Shown: piece after piece, positions 56,910 to 64,000 of the stretch
Layout: every line of letters starts with the position of its first letter
Numbering within the stretch: position 1 is the first letter of the stretch
Assembly (NCBI GenBank): GCA_016201275.1
Contig: JACQDB010000036.1
Location: forward strand, 1-64,000
Length of the DNA: 64,000 bases
Source: Acidobacteriota bacterium
Lineage (GTDB): Bacteria > Acidobacteriota > Blastocatellia > UBA7656
Reading direction: 5' to 3'
Translations under genes and position numbers: made by a program
The notes under the pieces: model-generated
What the model was told of the DNA's origin: nothing
The model's input: only the letters and a program-made list of their open reading frames with translations
The model's database searches: none

Positions 56910-58229
56910 TCAATTGACCTGTCCAGTTTTTAAAAACGCTTCGAGCCAGCGGTCTATGCGCTCGCTCATTTCAGGCGTTCCCGAATGTCCAATCTCCAAT
57001 TGTAAGAGCAGTTTTTTCTGCGCCGAGATGACGTTGTAAGCCGCGTACATAGAAGTCGGCGGACAAGTTTCGTCGTTGTATCCCCAAGTGTAAATGCCCG
57101 GCACTCGTAGGCGACGAGCGAAGTTGACGACATCATAATACTTCGAGGTTTCGATCTTTTCAGGGCTGCGGTGCGAGTCAGCGCCAGTGGCTCGAAAGAC
57201 GTGCGGCCAACCTCCAGCTCGCCCTTTGAGGTAGCCGGTCAAATCCGCCAGCGCCGGATAGTACGCCGCCAATCCTTTCACTCGCGCATCCAAAGCCGCC
57301 GTCACTATAGAGAGAGCGCCGCCTTGACTGCCGCCGGTTACCACAAGGTCTTTACCATTCCAGCGCGGCAGGCTGGTCAAAAAATCATTGGCACGAACGC
57401 AGCCCAGATAAACGCGGCGATAATAATAGCGATTTCGATTATCGAGATTGAAAGTTGGATAACCCGCCAACGCCCCAAGGCGCAGTGAATCATAAACCTG
57501 TTCGGCGAGTATCACAGGCAGACCGTGAATGCCTATCTCAAAAGTGATGATGCCTTTTTCTGCCATCTCGACCATGCCATCGTAAGAGCGCACACCAGCA
57601 CCGGGAACTCTGAGCAAGGCTGGATACTTGCCCTCGGTTTTTGGTTCGCACAGGATGCCATAGACTTGACTGCCGCCGATGTTTTGCAGACTGACGTGAT
57701 AAGTATTGACCGATGGCGTGCTGGAATCCGGCAGCAGCGTCAATTTGGCATTGATCGGCAGTTTTGCCAACTCGTCTTTGCCAGCTTTCCAGAAGGCGTC
57801 AAAGTCTGTGGGGTCGTTGGTCGTCGGCTGAATTTTTTCAGGCGCGAATCCAGCCGTCGCTATGCCGCGATAGCTCCGTCCGTTCATTTCAACGGTGGCG
57901 ATGCAACGCAAAAAGCCCGGCTCTTGCATCGTTCCTGCCTCAATGGTTATCCCTTCGCCGACTGGCACGGCGGTCTTTTCAATGGTCGGCGGCATCATCT
58001 CCGCGCCGATTTTGTAGCTCACCATTGCGCCCTTGAGCGGATGACTATCTTGCAGGGCAGTGATGCGAAAGCGCACAGCTTGTCCGACTTCGTAAGTCCA
58101 ATCGGCGTGATCGGGCGACACCATTACTTGCACACGACCGATGCGCTCTTGAGCCGCAACCGCAAGCTGTCCGAATGAACTTGCAGCGACGATTGAGAGA
58201 ATCAATAAGCGAGCGACTGACTTGAGCAT
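56910..58229 (-). CDS. Secreted acetylxylan-esterase-like alpha/beta hydrolase
   Basis: 439 residues from ATG 58229, with GGAGG seven bases upstream. Signal peptide (SVARLLILSIVAASSFGQLA). An Ig-like N-terminal domain (about 30-140) precedes the AXE1-type hydrolase: nucleophile elbow VTGGSQGGALS, Asp in GYNDETCPPTS and His in EIGHSGTPE. Family CE7 esterases remove acetyl groups from xylan or related oligosaccharides. It fits the glycan-degrading theme of the window. No close operon partner. Confidence 0.87.
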   Translation of the reverse strand: MLKSVARLLILSIVAASSFGQLAVAAQERIGRVQVMVSPDHADWTYEVGQAVRFRITALQDSHPLKGAMVSYKIGAEMMPPTIEKTAVPVGEGITIEAGTMQEPGFLRCIATVEMNGRSYRGIATAGFAPEKIQPTTNDPTDFDAFWKAGKDELAKLPINAKLTLLPDSSTPSVNTYHVSLQNIGGSQVYGILCEPKTEGKYPALLRVPGAGVRSYDGMVEMAEKGIITFEIGIHGLPVILAEQVYDSLRLGALAGYPTFNLDNRNRYYYRRVYLGCVRANDFLTSLPRWNGKDLVVTGGSQGGALSIVTAALDARVKGLAAYYPALADLTGYLKGRAGGWPHVFRATGADSHRSPEKIETSKYYDVVNFARRLRVPGIYTWGYNDETCPPTSMYAAYNVISAQKKLLLQLEIGHSGTPEMSERIDRWLEAFLKTGQVN

Positions 58230-58276
58230 TATGCGACCTCCGTTGATGTGTAGCGGTCTCGACATCCTTGTTGTAA

Positions 58277-58525
58277 CGACCCCGCCGTATTTGCCCCGAA
58301 GGGGCGTAGGAGATTAGCCAGTGCTGTAGGCACTGGAATCAAGTCGGGCAAACGCTGCGCGCCCTGAAAGGGTGCAGGAAATGCGATGCGGCAAACCTCC
58401 TGCGCTCCGTCAGAGCGCGACCGTCAAGCCACCTGCGTCTTCCCGTGGCGCTACCACGGGCTAATCTCCTCTGCGCCAACGGCGCAAAAACCTATAGACC
58501 TTCAATTTTTAATAAGGCTGGGTAG
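58277..58525. mobile_element. 249-bp TIR element, copy 2
   Basis: The right end GGCTGGGTAG (58516-58525) is identical to copy 1; the left end CGACCCCGCC is mutated. Interior and length match 34277-34525. Confidence 0.65.
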
Positions 58526-58560
58526 TTACTTTTTGTTTGGCTATAGACGAATTCAAAAAC

Positions 58561-60159
58561 TCATTTGCGCTTCACCTTCACGGTGACTTCAGCGAAACTC
58601 GAAAGTTCGCCATCGCTTGCCATCAAGCGCAAAAGGTAGGTCCCTTTGGCTGAAAAAGTCGCCATCGTGGTGGGCGTATTGGGCGATAAAAAACTCCCTG
58701 TACCGGGACCGCTGATGACACTCCAAGCTACCGTCAACGCAGAGGGTTCGGGCAATCCATCATCGGTCACTTCGCCCTGCAAAACCGCAGGGCTTCGCAG
58801 ACTGGCGATTTGATCCGGTCCGGCAGTGACAACCGGCGGTTGATTTGCCGCTACGGTGCCGTATTCAAACGCGCCTATGTCCAATGATCCATCGCTTGCA
58901 CGCGCCACGCTATTGAGATGCTCAACATATTCAAATAGCGGAACCGCCGAATGAAGGACGCCACTGCCATCGTAATAAACCGGCGCGTTCAGCCCAACAT
59001 TGCGACAAGCCGCCGCCGAGGTCAAATGATAATTCCTCTGCGCGGCATTCACAAAGCCAGGGTCTGCGCCGCTAAGGCTGTTGCTGAATCCGCTAGGCAC
59101 TACAGCGGAGGCAGGTATCCAATTTGTATCGCCGCTGATGCGCGCTGCGGTCGCCGCCGAAGCGATGGTATTGCTGCCGTAAAACACATTGTTTTCAGCA
59201 ACGATACGCGCATCCGTGGCGCTGGCGCTCAGAAAGGCTATCGCGGAACTGCCAGCAATCAAAGTGTTGTTGACCAGATAAAGCGTCCCGTTATGAACAC
59301 CTCCCGAATCGGCTCCGAAGTCAATGAACTTGCTGGTATTCCCTGTGCGGTTGGGCTTGCTGATGACTAGGTTGCCGATCATTACCATGTTGCTGTTGGG
59401 CGTTGTCGTATCCGTGCCATCCACGGGTCCCACTTCGCCCTCGTTGGAATCGGCGATGTAGTTGTAAAGCAACTCTGTGTAGTGACCACGGGTCTTGAAA
59501 TTCTGCCCATAAAGCGCGTCGTGGATGTAGCAGAATTGGACGGTGGCTTTGTTGCCATTGAGGTAGAAATTATGGCTGAAACCGTTATATTTGCGTGTGC
59601 CGTTAAAGGCGATTTCGCAGCGATCCACCAGCAAGTCGGTGTTGTTGTCAGACATCATGCCCATATCGCAATAAGTGATCTTGCAATTTCTGATGGTGTG
59701 ACTGGAGGCACTCAACAGCCGTATGCCCGCGCCGTTATTGCCATTCCTGCCATTGATGAACTCCAGATTTTCGATGACATAATAGCTGCCCTCGATTTGC
59801 CATATCGCACGCGGGTTGCCGTTGCTGCCGCTGATATTTTTCTTGTTAGCGTCAATCAGTGGGCGCGGGCTGCCCATGCCGCGAATCGTAATAGGGTTTC
59901 CAGCGGTTCCTGAAGTCGTCCATTTTCTGACCTCGTTGTAAGTGCCTGGATAGATTTCGACGACATCGCCGGGATTCAAAGCAGGCAAGCTCGCGATGGT
60001 CGTATAAGGTTTGCCCACGCCGACTTGATAAACCGCTGCGGAAGCGGCTCCTGCTCCCAGAAACAGATAGCAAACCAGCACTGCCAATAACATCGGCAGC
60101 GATTTCAGGCTCTTCGCTCTTGCTGCAAAAAATGTCGCGCACTGCAAAAATTGTTTCAT
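58561..60159 (-). CDS. Secreted right-handed parallel beta-helix protein
   Basis: 532 residues, ATG with GAGGAGG seven bases upstream. Signal peptide near residues 18-42 (PMLLAVLVCYLFLGAGAASA). Beta-helix from about 45: YTTIASLPALNPGDVVEIYPG, YYVIENLEFINGRNG, HTIRNCKITYCDMGM and DRCEIAFNG. A PKD/cadherin-like module ends the chain (about 435-530). Parallel beta-helix proteins of this kind include polysaccharide lyases and epimerases. No catalytic motif can be fixed, so a lyase role is a guess. Confidence 0.85.
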   Translation of the reverse strand: MKQFLQCATFFAARAKSLKSLPMLLAVLVCYLFLGAGAASAAVYQVGVGKPYTTIASLPALNPGDVVEIYPGTYNEVRKWTTSGTAGNPITIRGMGSPRPLIDANKKNISGSNGNPRAIWQIEGSYYVIENLEFINGRNGNNGAGIRLLSASSHTIRNCKITYCDMGMMSDNNTDLLVDRCEIAFNGTRKYNGFSHNFYLNGNKATVQFCYIHDALYGQNFKTRGHYTELLYNYIADSNEGEVGPVDGTDTTTPNSNMVMIGNLVISKPNRTGNTSKFIDFGADSGGVHNGTLYLVNNTLIAGSSAIAFLSASATDARIVAENNVFYGSNTIASAATAARISGDTNWIPASAVVPSGFSNSLSGADPGFVNAAQRNYHLTSAAACRNVGLNAPVYYDGSGVLHSAVPLFEYVEHLNSVARASDGSLDIGAFEYGTVAANQPPVVTAGPDQIASLRSPAVLQGEVTDDGLPEPSALTVAWSVISGPGTGSFLSPNTPTTMATFSAKGTYLLRLMASDGELSSFAEVTVKVKRK

Positions 60160-60563
60160 TATCTGACCTCCTCTTTGCTTGATTATAGAGTCGGGCGCAT
60201 CAACGCCTTTCGTGGTTTTATACCCTTCATCCTCTCACCTGATGAGCGACGGCTCGAATATCGAGGGTGGTCAAGAGACACGGATGATATGAGGGTAAGC
60301 CGCTGGCTCACTCATCGGTGAACCGGGAAACGCGCAAATATACCTGGCACGCACAGGGTCAAATTTTTTCCGTGAATTCGCTAGGCAATCAGGATTGTGG
60401 ATGAAATAACCTGCCAAACTTGAGTGCTTTTCAAATGCCCTGTACGAGCAACCCTCTGTGGTCGCCCCCGCTTGAACTCATAGGCTTACAAACAGGGGCG
60501 ACCACAGAGGGTCGCCCCTACAAGGTTGCAGATTATTTACTCCTTAACCCTAACCGACGATGC
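60160..60563. other. 404-base spacer with a family C hairpin
   Basis: 5' region of the beta-helix gene. Holds the family C repeat at 60441-60522 and the motif GGATTGTGGATGAAATAA, related versions of which occur near other family C copies. No gene. Confidence 0.4.
60441..60522. repeat. Hairpin repeat family C, copy 5
   Basis: TGTACGAGCAACCCTCTGTG ... GAGGGTCGCCCCTACA with the inner arms GTGGTCGCCCC / GGGGCGACCAC. Confidence 0.65.
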
Positions 60564-63500
60564 TCAACGCAAACGGAAGCCGATCTCCCCTCGCAATCCG
60601 CTGACGGCTTCCGTCGCCACTACTCGCCACCTGCCACGCGGATCGTTGAGCGCCACATGGAACTCGAACTCGCTTTCGCCCTCACGCAATTCCAGATTGC
60701 GCGAATACTCGCCGCGCTCTTTGCCTGTCGCATCGAAGACCTGCAGACGAGCGACGTGCGGCATCCCTTTGTCACCCGGCAAACGCACCGCAAACGTAAG
60801 GCGCTGCCCGGCTCGACTCTCGCCTTTGAGCTTCATTTGCGGCGGCAAAATCATTTGCGGCAACAAGGCATAGAGCTTGGGTTCTGCGCTTGCAATGGTC
60901 GCGTTGATGGTGTCGGTAAAACCCAGGTAACGCTTTTGCCGCACGTCGTAGAGGTGCGTCTTGCGAGGGAAAACCAGTTTGAGTGGTTCGACTTTGCCAG
61001 CATTCTCGTCGCCCTTCAACAAGGCGGCATACTCTACTGCTCCATCGTGATAGCTGATCTGCTCGAAGTTGTTAAGCGCACGACCACCTTCGCCATAAGC
61101 TCGGAACTCCGGGCGCGTCTGGGTGCGCTCAAATAAGCGGCTGAGGCGTTCGTAAAGCGGGCGATTGCTGCCGTCGGCCTTGCCATCCAGATAGGTGTTG
61201 AAGTGGAAGTTGAGATAGTAAGCGTTGCCCTTGCCATAGCGGTTATGGGTGATGAGCGCGGCTCCGTCGGCTTCTTCCAAGGCGGTCGCGCTTGTCAGCC
61301 GAAAATTTCGATCCGTTGCCTCGGCGGCTATGGTCTCACGACTGGGAGGCTGTAATCTGGCTATGCCTAAAACGTCATCAAGCGAACCTGCTGCCAGCCA
61401 CTTGCAATGTCCGTCCATCACCCCTGCCTGAGCGTCGGCGATCAATGTGCCACCGGCGTTGACGAAAGCTTTGATCTCCTCGACTTCGCGGCTGGTCAAG
61501 GCTACAGAGAAGGGCAGCACTAAAACTTTGAAGCCGCGCTTGAGCAATTCTCCCGCTTCGATCTGCTGGTTCGCGACAAAATCAAATTGCAATCCGAGGT
61601 CTTGCACAGCGGTGATCCAGCCATCGCGGTTGGCTTCAAATTTTCTGTAGGTGGGCCCGACCTGCTTTAATTCTTCATCAACCTCTTCGACGATTTTGCC
61701 CTCGACGATCCAGGCAGCGTGAATGCTTGGATAAGAATAATGCACGGCGATGCCGTTGTTATCGCGACTGGCGGTCTTGAGCAGACGGGCGATGCCACCA
61801 TCCTTCACTTCCTTAAAGGCGCGTTCGAGGTCGCGTGCGCTGCTCGAAAAAGTCAGATCAGGATCGAAGGTGGAGTATTGCCAGAAAATGTATGAGCCTG
61901 CCCAATAGCCATGAAATAATTTTTTATAAAAATGGGAAGCCAGATTTTCCCCGTGCATTCCATAACCTGCGCCCCCGGACAGGCGCACCGCCGGATTGAA
62001 ACTGCGATTGAGTTCGATGTGGCTGATGTCATCGTAGGGGTTCATGTGACCGATGTATTGGTCAATCTGATAGTAGTCGCAACCATTGTGCGGCGTGGAG
62101 CTTTGCGAACCGGAAAGCAAGACTCTGCCTTCTGGGTCTAAGGTATGCAGCACGTCGCGGACATACTTGTAATTGCCCGCGTAGGTCTTCTCCATAAAGG
62201 TGCGGTGGTCAGCCCAAGCCGAATAGTTGCCGCGCTGTTGCGCCTCTTCCGTGGCATCAGGCGTCACCTCATCCCAACCTTTAAACGAAGTTCCCCACTG
62301 CGCGTTGAGCGCCTCAAGACTGCCATATTCGCTCTTGAGCCAGAGGCGCATTTTTGCCATGCAGAAAGGCGAGAAGCAGATGTCGAAAGCGTCTGAGTAG
62401 CAAGTCAAAGCAGGCTCTTCAAAGATGTAATAACTAAGCGGCGAGAAGGGAACCCAAGGCGTCACTTTGGCTTTCAACTCAGCGGCTTCCTGCACCAGAT
62501 ATGCCGGGTCGTTTAGGCAAGAGATGCGCTGGGCATACTTTTTGTCTTTGGTGGCAAAGTAGTTTTTCTTGCGCTCTGTGTACTCCTTGCGTAAGGGGCC
62601 ATCGTCTGGCGATTCTTCGGTAAACAGGCGGGTCTGCGCCTGCACATTGAAATTGGCGTGTTTGGATAACTCGAAGGGATACGAGGAGAGCGTGGTGACG
62701 TGCATCTCTTTCAATTGTTGCTGAATGGTTTGCCACTCACCGGGCGCTGGGTCTGGACCAAACAGGTACATCACGATATCGTAATCATCCCACTTGGGAG
62801 TTTGCCGTATGAATACTTCTGCCGATTTGCGTTGCGCCAGAATGCCATCGGCAATCACCTCGGCGCGCACCGTTCCCAAGCGACTGAGGCAGCCTGTGCT
62901 GGAAAGCGAAAAGGCGATTGACGAAACCGCGCCGCTGATTGGCTTCTCGTTTGTGGCAAGCAATCTGCCGTAGTTGTCAAAGAAACTCAGTTGCACTTTG
63001 GCGTTGGTTGCGCCAGTCGCGCCGCGCATCTGCAACTCTCCTGTGACTGGCTCGCCCACCTTGAAACTCTCTGTTGAAAGATTTATGCGTTCGATCTGCA
63101 AGGCTCGCGGGGTCTCGAAAGTGAGCGTTCCCCAATCAAGCGTCTTGCCGTTGCGTTTGAGAAAGACATCCAGGAAATGGCGACCGCCGCGCAGCCTTAG
63201 CGGTAAAGCGAGAGCGAGTTTACCGCCCACAATTGGGCGCGGCGCATAGAGGCGTTCGGTCTCCCAAGACTCGTCGCGCAGCGTTGCCTCTATCGTCAGG
63301 TTGGCGCTGGCTTGCTCAGACTTGGTGGTGATGGCGACCACACCTGCCGCAACGCCGGTAGGAATTTTTTCCAATCGCAACTCTGCAAGCGTGGTTGGCG
63401 GCTCTTTGGCAGCAGCCCAAACCGTGCTGCGAGCTAGCAGCGAGTACATATATTCCCAGTAGTGCCAAGTGGTGTCGGTTTGCCATTGATTGACGATCAG

Positions 63501-64000
63501 CGGAATCAAGCCGCGTTGATGATAGCTGACAGCCACGACGCGCCCCTTGCCATAACTTCCCGCCGCCAAAATCGGGTCGCCCGATTCCGTGCGTAGCAAG
63601 ATGTCGCCACGCGCAGAGCTTTTGGCATAACGCATCTGCGCGAAAGGGAAAGTCTCGAAAGGGACATTGCGCGTGATGTAGTGGGCGTTGGCTTTCTGCC
63701 ATGTCCCTTGATGGGCATCTTCCGTCAATTCGAGAAAATTGTTGGAGTTCATGCGCCAATGATTTTCCAGAGGAACCAGCGGCGAGAGTTCCGTTAGATC
63801 GGCGATTTGCTTAGTCTCGGAATAAGGGTTGAGCAACAGCAGTCCAGCGCCTGCGCGGACGCGGCTCAAGATGTTCTGACGCGCCGCTTCGGGCATCTCT
63901 TCCCAAGGGCGTGTTCCCGGCAGCACTATGACATCATACTGCGGACCATTGAGCAGCGCGTCGGTCAAATAAGTATAGGCGAGCGAAAAGGGCGACTCGA
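60564..64000 (-). CDS. GH42-like beta-galactosidase (5' end outside window)
   Basis: The frame is open to the right edge, so the true start lies beyond it; at least 1144 codons are present. The visible N-terminal part has a ThuA/GATase-like segment (YDVIVLPGTRPWEEM, AGAGLLLLNPYSE) and beta-sandwich regions. The middle is a GH42-type barrel (FEEPALTCYSDAFDICFSP, LNAQWGTSFKGWDEVTPDA, RVLLSGSQSSTPHNG). A beta-galactosidase trimerisation-like domain follows (FKVLVLPFSVALTSREVEEI, FVNAGGTLIADAQAG). The catalytic Glu residues cannot be fixed with confidence; FEEP is a candidate acid/base region. Substrate probably a beta-galactoside or related glycan. Confidence 0.82.
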   Translation of the reverse strand, partial: ESPFSLAYTYLTDALLNGPQYDVIVLPGTRPWEEMPEAARQNILSRVRAGAGLLLLNPYSETKQIADLTELSPLVPLENHWRMNSNNFLELTEDAHQGTWQKANAHYITRNVPFETFPFAQMRYAKSSARGDILLRTESGDPILAAGSYGKGRVVAVSYHQRGLIPLIVNQWQTDTTWHYWEYMYSLLARSTVWAAAKEPPTTLAELRLEKIPTGVAAGVVAITTKSEQASANLTIEATLRDESWETERLYAPRPIVGGKLALALPLRLRGGRHFLDVFLKRNGKTLDWGTLTFETPRALQIERINLSTESFKVGEPVTGELQMRGATGATNAKVQLSFFDNYGRLLATNEKPISGAVSSIAFSLSSTGCLSRLGTVRAEVIADGILAQRKSAEVFIRQTPKWDDYDIVMYLFGPDPAPGEWQTIQQQLKEMHVTTLSSYPFELSKHANFNVQAQTRLFTEESPDDGPLRKEYTERKKNYFATKDKKYAQRISCLNDPAYLVQEAAELKAKVTPWVPFSPLSYYIFEEPALTCYSDAFDICFSPFCMAKMRLWLKSEYGSLEALNAQWGTSFKGWDEVTPDATEEAQQRGNYSAWADHRTFMEKTYAGNYKYVRDVLHTLDPEGRVLLSGSQSSTPHNGCDYYQIDQYIGHMNPYDDISHIELNRSFNPAVRLSGGAGYGMHGENLASHFYKKLFHGYWAGSYIFWQYSTFDPDLTFSSSARDLERAFKEVKDGGIARLLKTASRDNNGIAVHYSYPSIHAAWIVEGKIVEEVDEELKQVGPTYRKFEANRDGWITAVQDLGLQFDFVANQQIEAGELLKRGFKVLVLPFSVALTSREVEEIKAFVNAGGTLIADAQAGVMDGHCKWLAAGSLDDVLGIARLQPPSRETIAAEATDRNFRLTSATALEEADGAALITHNRYGKGNAYYLNFHFNTYLDGKADGSNRPLYERLSRLFERTQTRPEFRAYGEGGRALNNFEQISYHDGAVEYAALLKGDENAGKVEPLKLVFPRKTHLYDVRQKRYLGFTDTINATIASAEPKLYALLPQMILPPQMKLKGESRAGQRLTFAVRLPGDKGMPHVARLQVFDATGKERGEYSRNLELREGESEFEFHVALNDPRGRWRVVATEAVSGLRGEIGFRLR

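Noticed and set aside
60231-60290. Hammerhead ribozyme (CTGATGAG ... GAA)
   Set aside because: Stem II pairs poorly, GAAA is not followed by the needed A, and stems I and III do not form.
60345-60420. Cyclic-di-GMP riboswitch (CACGCACAGGGTCAAA string)
   Set aside because: Only the first conserved block is similar; the GACGCAAAGC block and the tetraloop receptor are missing.

Overview
The window reads as a bacterial chromosome segment of moderate GC, probably from the Acidobacteriota (Blastocatellia-like). This is inferred from gene content: very large hybrid histidine kinases with propeller sensors, several Tat-exported Gfo/Idh/MocA oxidoreductases, many secreted carbohydrate-active and amidohydrolase proteins, and intergenic spaces full of small palindromic repeats. 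No rRNA or tRNA gene was recognised, so the taxonomy is not proven.

Layout. 1-10.1 kb, + strand: a two-component cluster with the 3' part of one hybrid kinase, a PhnD-like-sensor hybrid kinase, a 1504-residue propeller hybrid kinase and a single receiver protein. 10.1-13.3 kb: a nested palindromic element and two tandem paralogous small proteins. From 13.3 kb to the right edge almost everything is on the - strand: Tat-exported oxidoreductases and amidohydrolases (13.4-21.1 kb), a DUF4350-like protein, a saccharopine dehydrogenase-like protein, a two-domain Y1 transposase inside REP-like hairpins (23.98-25.0 kb), a broken RelE toxin with its antitoxin, an SRPBCC protein, an aminotransferase/MmsA pair, a secreted GH13 debranching enzyme, an ADP-ribosylglycohydrolase, two transglutaminase-like exported proteins, a sodium:solute symporter, a GNAT/methyltransferase pair with integron-cassette-like edges, a TIM-barrel hydrolase, a MetE-C-like protein, two beta-propeller proteins and a chimeric amidohydrolase, an SDR divergent from an HxlR regulator (the only + strand gene after 10.1 kb), a phosphodiesterase-like protein, an MBL-fold protein, an acetylxylan-esterase-like protein, a parallel beta-helix protein, and a GH42-like beta-galactosidase cut by the window end.

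How the genes fit together. Many products carry signal peptides or Tat signals and resemble enzymes for uptake and breakdown of plant or microbial polysaccharides and their derivatives. The hybrid kinases at the left edge are of the type that senses periplasmic ligands. The aminotransferase and MmsA probably feed an amino-acid or beta-alanine semialdehyde route.

The most unusual content is the mobile DNA. The Y1 transposase is a fusion in which each half has lost a different half of the active site (HLR instead of HUH in the first, Phe instead of Tyr in the second), so one composite site could form. Its REP-like hairpins flank the gene and also form a four-unit tandem array 6.5 kb away. At least seven other families of short terminal-inverted-repeat or hairpin elements are scattered through the window; within three of them copies have identical or near-identical length (98, about 117 and 249 bp).
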